Assembly (NCBI RefSeq): GCF_014199255.1 | Contig: NZ_JACIJF010000022.1 | Span: 1 to 39,849, forward strand | Direction of reading: 5' to 3' | Source: Sphingomonas xinjiangensis | Lineage (GTDB): Bacteria; Pseudomonadota; Alphaproteobacteria; Sphingomonadales; Sphingomonadaceae | Length of the DNA stretch: 39,849 bases | Shown: positions 1 through 9,081 of the stretch, one piece after another | Layout of the letters: each line of letters opens with the position of its first letter | Position numbering within the stretch: position 1 is the first letter of the stretch | The notes under the pieces: generated by a model | The model's database searches: none | The model's input: only the letters and a program-made list of their open reading frames with translations | What the model was told of the DNA's origin: nothing | Made by a program: the position numbers and the translations under genes

Positions 1-8
1 AGTGTTGT

Positions 9-103
9 ATTGTCGCCTTCCAATCCGCCACACCGGTGCCCTTGCGGCAGCGAAGAGTGGCCTTCGCCTGTTGACTCGGGCCGCGATAGAGAAGCGGCCG
101 TTC
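9..103 (-). repeat. Left copy of a 95-bp inverted repeat found at both window ends
   Basis: This segment matches the reverse complement of 39755-39849 over 95 bp without gaps. I count 8 mismatches, six of them transitions; similarity stops abruptly beyond. On the minus strand both copies lie in an open reading frame pointing out of the window (here from an ATG at 113-115), with a shared peptide core LLYRG-SQQAKATLRCRKGTG. Several differences change amino acids, so strong coding constraint is not obvious. It could be the edge of a dispersed repeat or of two paralogous genes whose remainder lies outside the window. I do not recognise the family. Confidence 0.75.
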
Positions 104-271
104 CGCTTTCCGCATTCTGTGCCGTGGCAGCTCGCGTAGTGGAACGCGTCTTAAAGGATCCTCAAACGAAGATGAATGAACGGCAGGTTATGGGAAGCAG
201 AGAAGGCTTCGGGAAGGGCAGCAATTGGGCGCATCGCTGCCGCTACCGCGCCTAGGGTCACGCCTCGTTAA

Positions 272-765
272 TCAGAGCGAGATGATGATGGTGGCCGCGA
301 GAGCGACGGCGGAGAAGAAAGCCGTCGCGCACCGGCCGTAGCGGGTGGCGACGCTGCGCCCGTCCTTCAGGCGGCCTAACATGATCTCAGTGCGGCTGTG
401 GCGACCGTAGCGGTGCTTGTCGTATCTCACGGGCTCGAGCCGGGCATTGCGACCTTGGATGCCGTGCGACACGCTTTGAGGTAGGTCGCGTCGAGCATGA
501 CGGTCTTCGGTTGGGCACCAGCGGCAGCCAATCCCTCCATTATGCGAATGAACACTCCCGTCTCACCCCAGCGTTTCCAGCGGTTGTAGAGCGTCTTGTG
601 CCGCCCATAGTCTTTCGGCGCCTCCCGCCATCGCAGCCCGTTGCGGTTGACGAAAAAGATGCCGCTCAGCACCGGCCGGTCGTCAGCCCGCGGCTTACCG
701 TCGCACTTGGGGCAGTGCCGCAGACGCGCCATCTGCTCATGCGTCAGCCAATACAGGTTGCTCAT
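272..765 (-). mobile_element. IS5-family (IS427-like) transposase remnant with internal deletion
   Basis: Two minus-strand frames encode the two ends of one IS5-type transposase. The N-terminal part (765 down to about 440) has the HTH-like start MSNLYWLTHEQMARL, the GLRWREAPKDYG block, RWKRWGETGVF, and the first DDE aspartate in VMLDATYLKA. The C-terminal part (about 460 down to 272) has PVRYDKHRYGRHSRTEIMLGRLKD, with the catalytic glutamate, and ends FFSAVALAATIIISL. The middle of the family, including the second catalytic aspartate, is missing, and the two parts are in different frames. The deletion junction falls near 440-470. The element therefore cannot make an active transposase. I could not define convincing terminal repeats or a target duplication. 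Confidence 0.85.
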
Positions 766-934
766 GCCCGGTGTCCTCGCGGGGCCTGAATGACATCGCG
801 CCTCTCAAATCATGGGTCCTGACCTTTGCCACTTACGCGCGAGCACTTCGACCAAATGTACGTAAAGCTAAGCAGCGATATCGGTCTACCTATGGGAGCG
901 GTCGATCAGGAAGGCGAGGTGCTCGGGAGCTTCG

Positions 935-2437
935 TCACCCGTTGTTCCGCATGGCCGTCAGCACCGCCGCGTGGCCGAGCATTGCTTCGACCGCGCGGAT
1001 GTTGACGCTGCGTGTTGCCCGGACGGCTTCGTACAAGCGGTCGGCGTCGAGCGCGTCTACAATTGGATCATGGCCCTTGGGCATGCAACCCTGACCTAGC
1101 AGCACTGCCACCCAACTGGGAATTGAAAACAGCTCTCCATCGTAACGAAATATGCGACCCTTTTCGCGAAAGAGCGCAAGCTTTTCGGCTAGCCGGTCCG
1201 GCAGCGTCATCGCGCGGGCATGACGCCACAGCGGCTCCTGGCGAGCATTGGCATGATAGTGCAGAATGATGAAGTCACGGATGCCATCATAGCTTTCCGT
1301 CATTAGCCGGTTGAACATGTTCCGCTCGACCGACGTGAAACGGCGATCTGGGAAGAGCGAGAACAACTTGGAAATCCCGTCTTGGATCAGGTGAATGCTG
1401 GTCGACTCCAACGGCTCCAGGAACCCGCCCGCCAGGCCGAGCGCGACAACATTTCCATCCCATTGCCGAACGCGCCGCCCGGCGCTGAAGCGTAGCAGGC
1501 GCGGATCGGCTGCCGTGGCGGTGTCGAGCTGCGACAGGAGCAGCGCGGCGGCTGCGTCGTCTTCGATATGGGCACTGCTATAAACCAGTCCATTGCCGGT
1601 GCGATGCTGGAGCGGGATGCGCCATTGCCAGCCGGGCGCATGCGCGGTGGCCCGGGTGAAAGGGAGCGGCGGATCGCTGCGCGCGCTGGGCACCGTCACC
1701 GCGCGGTCGCATGGCAGCCAGTGCGCCCAGGATTCGAAGGGCACGCCCATCGCCTCGCCGAGCAGCAGACTGCGAAAGCCCGAACAGTCGAGAAACAGGT
1801 CGCCCTCGACGCGCCGGTCGCCTTCCAGCCGCAGCGCGGCGACGTGGCCGGTTTCGCCGTCGCGCTCGACAGACACGACTCGGCCCTCTACCCGGCGCAC
1901 GCCCTCGGCCTCGGCCCGCTGCCGGAGGAACGCGGCGTAGAGCGCGGCGTCGAAATGATAGGCATAGTCCAGCCCTGACAATGGCGAGCGCGGATCGGAC
2001 ACGGGATGCGCGAAGCGGCCGCATGCCGCCGCGAGCGCCGCCATGCTGTAGTCGGCGATCCCGCCGATGCCGGGCTGGTTGCGCAGCTTCAGCCAGACCT
2101 GGTGGAAGTGCAGCCCGTGGAACGTGCGGCCCAACGTGCCGAAGGGATGGAAGTAGCGGTCGCCGCCATTGACCCAGCCGGCGAACTCGATGCCCAGCTT
2201 GAAGGTGGCGCCGGTCGCGCGGACGAATTCGCCTTCTTCGATGCCCAGCCGGCGGTTGAACTCCAGGATAGGCGGGATCGTCGCCTCGCCTACGCCCACC
2301 GTGCCGATCGCCTCGGATTCGACCAGGGTGATGCGGCGCTGGCCATCGTCCAGGAAGCGTGCCGCCGCGGCGGCGGCCATCCATCCGGCGGTGCCGCCGC
2401 CGACGATGACGACGCGTTCGATGGGGCCGGGGGTCAT
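935..2437 (-). CDS. Flavin-dependent tryptophan-halogenase family protein (third gene of operon)
   Basis: A 500-residue protein of the Trp_halogenase family (PF04820), which uses FADH2, O2 and halide to make a halogenating species. The FAD-binding GGGTAGW is at residues 13-19, GVGEATIP near 48-55, and the lysine of TFKLGIEF (K80) aligns with the catalytic lysine of PrnA/RebH. The halogenase signature WxWxIP is present as WQWRIP (270-275), and EPLES (341-345) carries the family's second catalytic glutamate (E344). All key residues are thus intact. Its ATG overlaps the stop of the upstream gene (ATGA), so translation is probably coupled. Such proteins often sit beside TonB-dependent receptors in Sphingomonas, Caulobacter and Xanthomonas carbohydrate loci, and their substrates there are unknown. 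Free tryptophan is not an obvious substrate in this context. Confidence 0.9.
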   Translation of the reverse strand: MTPGPIERVVIVGGGTAGWMAAAAAARFLDDGQRRITLVESEAIGTVGVGEATIPPILEFNRRLGIEEGEFVRATGATFKLGIEFAGWVNGGDRYFHPFGTLGRTFHGLHFHQVWLKLRNQPGIGGIADYSMAALAAACGRFAHPVSDPRSPLSGLDYAYHFDAALYAAFLRQRAEAEGVRRVEGRVVSVERDGETGHVAALRLEGDRRVEGDLFLDCSGFRSLLLGEAMGVPFESWAHWLPCDRAVTVPSARSDPPLPFTRATAHAPGWQWRIPLQHRTGNGLVYSSAHIEDDAAAALLLSQLDTATAADPRLLRFSAGRRVRQWDGNVVALGLAGGFLEPLESTSIHLIQDGISKLFSLFPDRRFTSVERNMFNRLMTESYDGIRDFIILHYHANARQEPLWRHARAMTLPDRLAEKLALFREKGRIFRYDGELFSIPSWVAVLLGQGCMPKGHDPIVDALDADRLYEAVRATRSVNIRAVEAMLGHAAVLTAMRNNG

Positions 2438-3870
2438 CGAGCCCCCGTGCCGACGGACAGCGCCGCTGCGGCACAGCGTAGCGACTCCGCGCCTGCGCGT
2501 ATCGCGGCATGGATGCCCGCGGGATCGTCGGCGAGCGCCACCGGATCGGCGCGGCGCGGCCGGATGCCCTGGCCCAGCAGCACCGCGCGCCAGCGGTCGG
2601 GCGCGACGCTCTCCTCGTCATGATGCGGCAGGAAGCCGCGCTGGCGGAACTGGCCGAGGTTATCGCCCAGGGCGGGGGATGCGGCCCGCTGGGGCAAGCG
2701 ATGCCAGAACGGTCCCTTCCGAACCGGCGCTGCCAGATAATGCGCCGACAACCAGTCCCGAAGGCGATCGGCGCGCAGGTTCGCGCGGCGATTATATTCG
2801 GCGAGGAGCAGCGGCGGCATCGCCCGCCCCGGCAGCAACGCCAGCGCCAGCGCGAGCTGCGCCATTGCGAGGTCGAACCCGGCCAGCCCCAGCGGCCCGA
2901 GCTGAACCGCCGCATCTCCTAACGCCAGTCGATTGCCGCTCCACCCGGTCCCCCGCCCGGGCTCGAGCGCCACCAGCGTCGCCGCTTCGCCGCCTCGGCC
3001 CAGCACGCGCCGAGCGCGATCGGGCGTAGTTGCGTCAGCGTCGAAGGCAAGCACGCGCAGCGCGTCGCGGGCGCGCGGCCAGGTGGCGGCCCAGCCGCAA
3101 TCCACGGCACGGTAGCGGTCGAGGAGGTCCGGTCCGGCCGGCTCGGGGGCGAGCAGCAGTCGGTCGGCGGGAAGCCAGGGTGTCCAGTCCTCCCAGCCAT
3201 CCTCCGGCTGCGCGAGCATCCCGCCCGGCCCGGCAGCATCGACGAACAGGTCCGCGGCGATCGGCTCTCCATTGTCGAGAGTGACGCTCGCGATACCGTC
3301 GGCGCCGGAATTGGCGACGACACGCTCCGTAGCGACCATGCGGACCTTGTGGGCGCGCAAGCCTTGGGCGAGCGCCGCGGCGAGGCCTGCGGCGTCGAGG
3401 CGCAGGTCGTACCCGGCGCGGTCCAGGGGGGCCGGGGGAGCCGCGGCGAACACGCCCGCTTCCGCCATTGCTGCCGCGGGCAGCAGCGCGTGGAACGGCG
3501 GCGCACCCGCTTGCCCGGCGATCCGCAGCCAGCGCTGGTGCACCGCGCCGCTGCCGGGAATGGCCACTGCCTCGCCGGGCGCGCTCAACCAGGGCGCGCC
3601 GCCCCAATCCTCGAAGCGCTCGGCCAGCCTCGGCGTAGCCAGCGCCCGCGCGAGCAGCGCATCCTCGTCCAGCCCGAGCAGCGCCAAATGGGCGCGGCCG
3701 GACTCGAGCAGCACCGGCAGGTGATCGGAAAGCGCGGCAGGATCGACGGGCGTGCCGATCAGCGTGACTTCGGCTCGCGGCAACGCCCGCGCGAATGCCA
3801 GCGCCGCGGCCATCGCCACCGGGCCGCCGCCCACCACGGCCACCGTGCGCAAGGGTTCGGCAGCGCTCAC
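2434..3870 (-). CDS. Degenerate halogenase-family flavoprotein, probably non-catalytic (middle gene)
   Basis: About 478 residues, starting at a GTG that overlaps the stop of the upstream gene (GTGA) and ending in an ATGA overlap with the downstream halogenase. The N-terminus keeps a dinucleotide-binding GGGPVAM (14-20). The stretch EDWTPWLPADR and the C-terminal GQFRQRGFLPHHDEESVAPDRWRAVLLGQG (shown here as motif, ending in the LLGQG also seen in both neighbours) place it in the same family. It lacks the GGGTAGW pattern, the TFK lysine, WxWxIP and EPLES; the last is replaced by LGPLGLAG. It is therefore likely a non-halogenating paralogue, perhaps a structural or FAD-handling partner of the two intact enzymes. 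An open frame extends upstream of 3870, but it overlaps the preceding gene and has no family similarity. Confidence 0.8.
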   Translation of the reverse strand: MSAAEPLRTVAVVGGGPVAMAAALAFARALPRAEVTLIGTPVDPAALSDHLPVLLESGRAHLALLGLDEDALLARALATPRLAERFEDWGGAPWLSAPGEAVAIPGSGAVHQRWLRIAGQAGAPPFHALLPAAAMAEAGVFAAAPPAPLDRAGYDLRLDAAGLAAALAQGLRAHKVRMVATERVVANSGADGIASVTLDNGEPIAADLFVDAAGPGGMLAQPEDGWEDWTPWLPADRLLLAPEPAGPDLLDRYRAVDCGWAATWPRARDALRVLAFDADATTPDRARRVLGRGGEAATLVALEPGRGTGWSGNRLALGDAAVQLGPLGLAGFDLAMAQLALALALLPGRAMPPLLLAEYNRRANLRADRLRDWLSAHYLAAPVRKGPFWHRLPQRAASPALGDNLGQFRQRGFLPHHDEESVAPDRWRAVLLGQGIRPRRADPVALADDPAGIHAAIRAGAESLRCAAAALSVGTGAR

Positions 3871-5375
3871 GCCGCGTGTCCTTCCAGCCACACGCGATGA
3901 TCGGGCATCGCCGCCACCCGCTCGGCAATCGCGCCTTGCAGCGTCTCCAGCGCGCGATCGAGCGCGGCCGGATCTGGGATTGCGGCGCGCTGATCCCAGC
4001 CGTGCGGGATCACGCCTTGCCCCAGCAGCACCGCGACCCAGCTGGGCTCCAGGAACAGGCCGTGGCTGTACTGCGCGACCTGCGCCGTCTCGCGCCACAG
4101 TGCCAGCTTTTGCGCGAGCTCGGGTGGCGTCTCCATATTGCGCACATGATCCCAGAACGGCGTGTCGCTGCGCCGGGTGGCGTGATAATGCAGGATCAGG
4201 AAATCCCGAATGCGGTCATATTCGGCATCCACGCTCCGGTTGAACCCGTCTCGATCCAGCGCGTCAATCGGGCGCCCTGGGAAGTGCTCGACCAGCGCCG
4301 TGATCGCCATCTGCACGAGATAGATGCTGGTCGATTCCAGCGGCTCCAGAAAGCCCGAGGCCAGCCCGATCGCCACGACGTTGCCCGTCCAGCTGCGCGT
4401 CCTGCGCCCTGCGCGGAACCGCAGCAGGCGCGGTTCGGCCAGAGGCTCGCCTTCGATGGCCGCCAGGAACTGTTCGCGCGCCATGTCGTCGTCGAGGAAG
4501 CGGCTGGCATAGACATAGCCGTTGCCGACCCGGTGGCGCAGCGGGATGCGCCAGCGCCATCCCGCCGGCATCGCGGCGGCGCGGGTGAACGGTTCGATCG
4601 TGCCAGCGGGGCTCGCCGTTGGCGCCGCTACCGCCCGGTCGCACGGCAACCAGTGCGACCAGTCCTCCCAGGATTGCTCGCCGATCAGCAGCGCGCGAAA
4701 GCCGGAGCAGTCGACGAAAAGATCGCCCTCGATCCGCTCGCCGCCTGCCAGCAGCACGGCGCGCACGTCGCCATTCGTGCGCTCGCGTTCCACATCGACG
4801 ATGCGGCCTTCGGTACGCGTGACGCCGCGCGCCTCCGCCCAGTCGCGCAGAAACGGAGCGAAGCGCGTCGCATCGAACTGATAGGCATAGCCGAAGGAGG
4901 TGGCCGGATCGTCCGCTTCGTTGTCGGGCAGGGCGAAGCGCCGCTGTTCGGCGGCGGTCACACCCGCCGAGTAGGGGCCAATTGCGCTGCCGCCCGGCCG
5001 GGGGTGACGCTGCAGGAAATAATGGTGGAACGCGACGCCGCCCAGCGGACGGCCATAGGTGCCGAACGGGTGGATGTAGCGCTCGCCGATTTCGCCGAAG
5101 TCGCGGAATTCGATGCCCAGTTTGAACGTGGCGTCGGTCGCGCGCATGAACGCCGCCTCGTCGATGCCGAGCCGCTGGATGAAGAAGCGCATGTGGGGCA
5201 GAGTCGCCTCGCCTACCCCGACGATGCCGATCTCCGCCGACTCCACCAGCTCCACGCGGCACGCCTGTCCGGCCAGCGCCGCAAGGGCGGCAGCTGTCAT
5301 CCACCCGGCGGTTCCGCCACCGACCACGACCACGCGCAGGCGGTCGTCACCCGGGCCGGTGGTGCCCTTTCTCAT
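3867..5375 (-). CDS. Flavin-dependent tryptophan-halogenase family protein (first gene of operon)
   Basis: A 502-residue PF04820 protein, first of three overlapping genes read away from the TonB receptor. GGGTAGW is at 19-25, GVGEATLP near 53-60, the catalytic-type lysine in TFKLGIEF is K85, WRWRIP is at 273-278, and EPLES at 344-348 supplies E347. All residues expected for a working halogenase are present. I prefer the ATG at 5375 because GGAGAGA lies just upstream of it; the alternative ATG at 5387 would add four residues and itself overlaps that GGAGAGA. Its promoter appears to be TTGAAA (5426-5431) and TATTAC (5403-5408) with 17-bp spacing, and the -10 is inside the proposed ROK operator. 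Confidence 0.9.
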   Translation of the reverse strand: MRKGTTGPGDDRLRVVVVGGGTAGWMTAAALAALAGQACRVELVESAEIGIVGVGEATLPHMRFFIQRLGIDEAAFMRATDATFKLGIEFRDFGEIGERYIHPFGTYGRPLGGVAFHHYFLQRHPRPGGSAIGPYSAGVTAAEQRRFALPDNEADDPATSFGYAYQFDATRFAPFLRDWAEARGVTRTEGRIVDVERERTNGDVRAVLLAGGERIEGDLFVDCSGFRALLIGEQSWEDWSHWLPCDRAVAAPTASPAGTIEPFTRAAAMPAGWRWRIPLRHRVGNGYVYASRFLDDDMAREQFLAAIEGEPLAEPRLLRFRAGRRTRSWTGNVVAIGLASGFLEPLESTSIYLVQMAITALVEHFPGRPIDALDRDGFNRSVDAEYDRIRDFLILHYHATRRSDTPFWDHVRNMETPPELAQKLALWRETAQVAQYSHGLFLEPSWVAVLLGQGVIPHGWDQRAAIPDPAALDRALETLQGAIAERVAAMPDHRVWLEGHAA

Positions 5376-5391
5376 CACTCTCTCCATTTGT

Positions 5392-5408
5392 TATTTCAAC
5401 TTGTAATA
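5392..5408. promoter_or_regulatory. Proposed ROK-regulator operator in the halogenase/TonB-receptor divergent promoter
   Basis: TATTTCAA-C-TTGTAATA is an imperfect palindrome with half-sites matching at 7 of 8 positions. On the minus strand it contains the -10 (TATTAC, 5403-5408) of a TTGAAA-17-TATTAC promoter for the halogenase operon. A plus-strand promoter for the receptor could be TTGTCT (5415-5420) and TAATAG (5438-5443), 17 bp apart. The same core occurs at 11416-11432 and 14510-14526. Confidence 0.6.
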
Positions 5409-5526
5409 TCTGCGTTGTCTGCCCGTTTCAAACTGGATAATAGCGCTATCAGGCGTCGGATGTGCCGAGAAACGAGTGAGGTCGGGGCAACACCGACGCG
5501 CTGCACCAGAGGGGACCTGAATAGCG

Positions 5527-8500
5527 ATGATCAGCATTTCGAGCGCGCGCAAGCGCCGGATCGCACTTGTCGGCCTGTCTGCGACCGGCTCGGCGCTGGC
5601 ATTTTGCGCCAGCCAGTCGGCATTCGCGCAGACCACCGACCGTCCCGGTTCGGAGCAGACCGATCCGGCACAGCCGGTGCAGTCGCAAGACACGCAGTCC
5701 GCGGCGGGCAGTGGCCTGAAGAAGCCGGTTTCTGGCTCCACCAGCATCGACGCGCAGGCCCAGACCGATCAGTCGCCCGTCACGCCGGACGATCTCCAGA
5801 CGCCGGGCCAGGACGCCGCGGAGGACGAGGTCGTCGTCACCGGCCTGCGCCAGTCGCTCGCCAACGCCCAGTCGCTCAAGCGCAATGCCGACACGGTGGT
5901 GGACGCGATCACCGCCGAGGACATCGGCGCGCTTCCCGATCGTTCGGTGAATGAAGCGCTGCAGCGCGTTCCGGGCGTGGCGATCACGCGCTTCGCCGCG
6001 TCGAACGACTCGCAGCATTTCTCGGTCCAGGGTTCGGGCGTCGTGATCCGGGGCCTCAGCTATGTGCGCGGCGAGTTCAATGGCCGTGACGCATTCGCCG
6101 TGGGCGGCGGGCGCGAGATCGGCTTCAACGACATCCCGACCGAAATCGTAGGCTCGGTAGAGGTGTTCAAGAATTTGACTGCCGACATGATCGAGGGCGG
6201 TATCTCCGGCTCGGTGAACATCAACACGCGCAAGCCGTTCGATTCTACGAAGGACCTGTTCTTCCTTTCGGGCAGCATGACCTATGGCGACCTCGAAGAG
6301 CGTGGCGCGCCATCCGTCGTCGGGCTCGTCTCCAAGACATGGGACGTGGGCGGCGGCCGCTTCGGCATCCTCGCCTCCGGCACCTATTCGCAAATTCGCA
6401 GCCGCGCGGATTCGGTGTTCGTGTCGTCTTACCTGCCCCGTTACAATGACGACACAAACGGCAACGGCGCGCAGGATGCCGGCGAGGGCCGCGTGATCAA
6501 CGCCGGGACGCAGTATCAGTCGACTGTTTTCGATAGCTATCCGGTGCCAGCCGGTCGCGACTTCGTCTACGCGCCGCTCGGCGGCGGCTCGCGCACGCAA
6601 AGCTTCGACCGGCGTCGCTTGGGCATCTCTGCCGCTGCGCAATATGAGAATGCCGACCGCAGCCTCCTCGTCACCGCGCAGTTCGTACGCACGGAGAGCA
6701 CCGAGGAATGGCTCGAGCACACGGTCGAGCCGAACGTGTACTATGGGGACAGCACCACGGTGTTCCCGATTGGTGACGCGACTTATGACGACAATGGCAT
6801 CTTCACCAGCGGCACGCTGGGCAAGACTGCCGGCCTGATCCAGGGCAACCGTCCTAATGGTGCCGGCTATGGACCACTGACGCAGTTCTCGCCCAACGGC
6901 ATCTTCACGACCCAGTCGAACCGACACTTCTATTCGAAGGCGACGACGCAGGATCAGTCGCTGAACATCAAGTGGGAGCCGACCGAACGCCTCCACATGA
7001 ATTTCGATGGCCAATATGTGAAATCCACCCTGCGCTCCATGGACGACATCCTGGACACCGGGACCTTCTCGCAGGTGGCGATCGACACGCGTGGCAGCAT
7101 CCCGTCGATCCAGTTTGTCACGCCGTCCGCGGTTACCGACGCCAACGGCAATCTGGTCGGCGGCCAGCAGAACACGGACGCCTATTTCGCCAACCCGAAC
7201 TCCATCTATTTCCGCGACGCGTTCAACAACGTTGCACGCAACGACGGTGACGAATGGGCCTTCCGCGCTGATGCTCAATATGACGTCAGCGAGGATGGCT
7301 TCCTGCGCAACGTGCGGGTCGGCGGCCGCTATGCGGATCGAAAGCAGGTGGTGCGTTCGAACGATTACAGCAACTGGGGCAACGTGTCCGAAACCTGGGC
7401 CTCCTCCGGTCCGGTCAGCTTCGCCGACATCCAGCAGGGTGACGGCACGTTGTACAGTTTCGACAATTTCTTCCGAGGCGGGGCTGTCATGCCTCCAAGC
7501 ACGACTTTCCTACCGGACAACGTCCTGAGCAATCATGACGCGATGACGGCGCTGTTGCGCCGTGTGACTGCGCAGGGAGGCGGCAGCTATACGCCAGTCG
7601 AAGATCGCGACGGCACCCGCGCAGCGAACGGCCAGACCCAGCCCAATTCGGCGCTGATCGATGGCTATTTCCGCCCTGGCGAGATCTACAGAAACCGAGA
7701 GAAGACCTGGTCCGCTTACGCGCGCGCTGATTTCGGGGTTGAGGATTTCGGCAACGGCATGAGCCTGTCGGGCAACATCGGCGTGCGCTATGTCAGAACG
7801 TCGGATGAGTCCGAAGGGGCTTTGACGTTCCCGAATTCGAGCAGCATCTTCACGCCGATCACTGAGGCTGGTTATGGCCCCTCTCTGGCCGAATATTGCC
7901 GTTATCAGTTCGCAAACCCTAACGGGCAGGGCACGATCCCATCCATCTGCACCTTAGGCGCCGCGCAGCAGGCGGCCATTCTGGCCTTTTCGAACGGTGC
8001 GACAGAGCCGAGCACGGCAACCCAGAAATTCGACCATTGGTTGCCATCGCTGAACCTTAAGCTGCAACTCACGCCGCAACTCTTGTTGCGCGGCGCAGCG
8101 TCCAAAGCGATTTCGCGGCCTGGTTTCGGCGATCTGCGCAACTTTGTCGGAGCGACGCCGGCTGGCGGCAACTCTGCGGGCAATTTCGGGTTCCAGGCGA
8201 ATGCCCGCAACCCGTACCTGCGCCCGGTCGAGGCCAAGCAGTTCGACGTGACGGCCGAGTGGTACTTCGCCAAGGTCGGATCGCTGACCGGCGCCTTGTT
8301 CTACAAGGACCTTTCGAACATCATCGTCGATAATTTCGGCTACATCCGTACGGCTACTAACAACGGTCAGACGTTCGACATTGCCATCAACGGACCGGCA
8401 AACGTTAAGGGCAACGCATCGATCAAGGGCGCGGAAGTTGCCTACCAGCAGACCTTCGACTTCTTGCCCGGCGCGCTGCGTGGTTTGGGGACGCAGCTTA

Positions 8501-8949
8501 CCTACACCTACGTAGATGCGGGTAACATTCCCAACGCCGTGCCAGCAAACGGGCCAGCGGACGGCGCGAGGCCGCCTCTGGACGTGCAGGACCTGTACGG
8601 CAACCTGCCACTTCAGGGACTGTCCAAGCACAACTTCAACGCTTCGCTGTTCTACGACCTGGGCGGGCTCTATGCCCGCGTGGCGTATAGCTGGCGGTCG
8701 GAATATCTGCTGACGAACCGCGACTGCTGCTTCCCGTTCCTGCCGGTGATGGCGAATGCTGCGGGCCAGTTGGACGGATCGCTGTTCTACACGGTGAACC
8801 CGAACTTCAAGATCGGTATCGAGGCGCAGAACCTGCTCGACACAACCACCAAGACGCGGTTCCTGCTCAATGGGGACGGACTCACCGCGCCGCGCTCGTT
8901 CTTCAAGAGCGACCGGCAGTACACGCTTAGCGTTCGCCTAACGATGTGA
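5527..8949 (+). CDS. TonB-dependent receptor, Caulobacter/Xanthomonas carbohydrate type
   Basis: A 1140-residue outer-membrane receptor for energised uptake, likely of oligosaccharides here. Residues 1-34 form a signal peptide ending AQSAFA. A low-complexity, Gln/Asp/Ser-rich linker of about 60 residues follows, then the TonB-box-like EDEVVVTG (about 98-105). The plug contains DTVVDAITAEDIGALPDRSV, LQRVPGVAITR and VVIRGLSYVRGEFNGRD. The remainder is a beta-barrel with many aromatic strands ending in TLSVRLTM. Architecture and motifs fit the family catalogued as TIGR01782. It is divergent from the halogenase operon across a promoter carrying the proposed ROK operator, and a strong hairpin terminator follows it. 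Mannan oligomers are an inferred substrate from the neighbouring glycosidases; the sequence itself does not show specificity. Confidence 0.93.
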   Translation: MISISSARKRRIALVGLSATGSALAFCASQSAFAQTTDRPGSEQTDPAQPVQSQDTQSAAGSGLKKPVSGSTSIDAQAQTDQSPVTPDDLQTPGQDAAEDEVVVTGLRQSLANAQSLKRNADTVVDAITAEDIGALPDRSVNEALQRVPGVAITRFAASNDSQHFSVQGSGVVIRGLSYVRGEFNGRDAFAVGGGREIGFNDIPTEIVGSVEVFKNLTADMIEGGISGSVNINTRKPFDSTKDLFFLSGSMTYGDLEERGAPSVVGLVSKTWDVGGGRFGILASGTYSQIRSRADSVFVSSYLPRYNDDTNGNGAQDAGEGRVINAGTQYQSTVFDSYPVPAGRDFVYAPLGGGSRTQSFDRRRLGISAAAQYENADRSLLVTAQFVRTESTEEWLEHTVEPNVYYGDSTTVFPIGDATYDDNGIFTSGTLGKTAGLIQGNRPNGAGYGPLTQFSPNGIFTTQSNRHFYSKATTQDQSLNIKWEPTERLHMNFDGQYVKSTLRSMDDILDTGTFSQVAIDTRGSIPSIQFVTPSAVTDANGNLVGGQQNTDAYFANPNSIYFRDAFNNVARNDGDEWAFRADAQYDVSEDGFLRNVRVGGRYADRKQVVRSNDYSNWGNVSETWASSGPVSFADIQQGDGTLYSFDNFFRGGAVMPPSTTFLPDNVLSNHDAMTALLRRVTAQGGGSYTPVEDRDGTRAANGQTQPNSALIDGYFRPGEIYRNREKTWSAYARADFGVEDFGNGMSLSGNIGVRYVRTSDESEGALTFPNSSSIFTPITEAGYGPSLAEYCRYQFANPNGQGTIPSICTLGAAQQAAILAFSNGATEPSTATQKFDHWLPSLNLKLQLTPQLLLRGAASKAISRPGFGDLRNFVGATPAGGNSAGNFGFQANARNPYLRPVEAKQFDVTAEWYFAKVGSLTGALFYKDLSNIIVDNFGYIRTATNNGQTFDIAINGPANVKGNASIKGAEVAYQQTFDFLPGALRGLGTQLTYTYVDAGNIPNAVPANGPADGARPPLDVQDLYGNLPLQGLSKHNFNASLFYDLGGLYARVAYSWRSEYLLTNRDCCFPFLPVMANAAGQLDGSLFYTVNPNFKIGIEAQNLLDTTTKTRFLLNGDGLTAPRSFFKSDRQYTLSVRLTM

Positions 8950-8971
8950 CGGCACGCTGAAGCAGTTGGAG

Positions 8972-9000
8972 AAGCTGCGGGGTAACTCCCGCAGCTTTTT
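8972..9000 (+). terminator. Rho-independent terminator after the TonB receptor
   Basis: A perfect 10-bp stem (8972-8981 with 8988-8997, AAGCTGCGGG / CCCGCAGCTT) with a 6-nt loop runs into five T residues at 8996-9000. It lies 22 bp after the receptor stop, so the cupin gene downstream probably receives only read-through or its own transcription. Confidence 0.9.
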
Positions 9001-9081
9001 CACGCGCCCGTCGCAAAAAAACAGGCGCGCGCATGTGAGGTGTGGCAAGTCGGTCCGGGAGTTTTTTGGGCAGGCCAGCAT

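Noticed and set aside
250..820. Terminal inverted repeats of the IS5 remnant
   Set aside because: CCTAGGGTCACG on the left and GGTCAGGACCCATG on the right share only short similarity; no convincing pair or target duplication.
2169..3029. Long plus-strand frames opposite the halogenase operon
   Set aside because: Arginine/serine/proline-rich shadows of GC-rich genes on the other strand; no family motifs or ribosome sites.
3795..5954. 719-codon plus-strand frame across the halogenase gene and into the receptor gene
   Set aside because: Antisense to a clear PF04820 gene and out of frame with the receptor; product is low-complexity.
5449..7278. 609-codon minus-strand frame inside the TonB receptor
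   Set aside because: Mirror frame of the receptor gene; no independent motifs.
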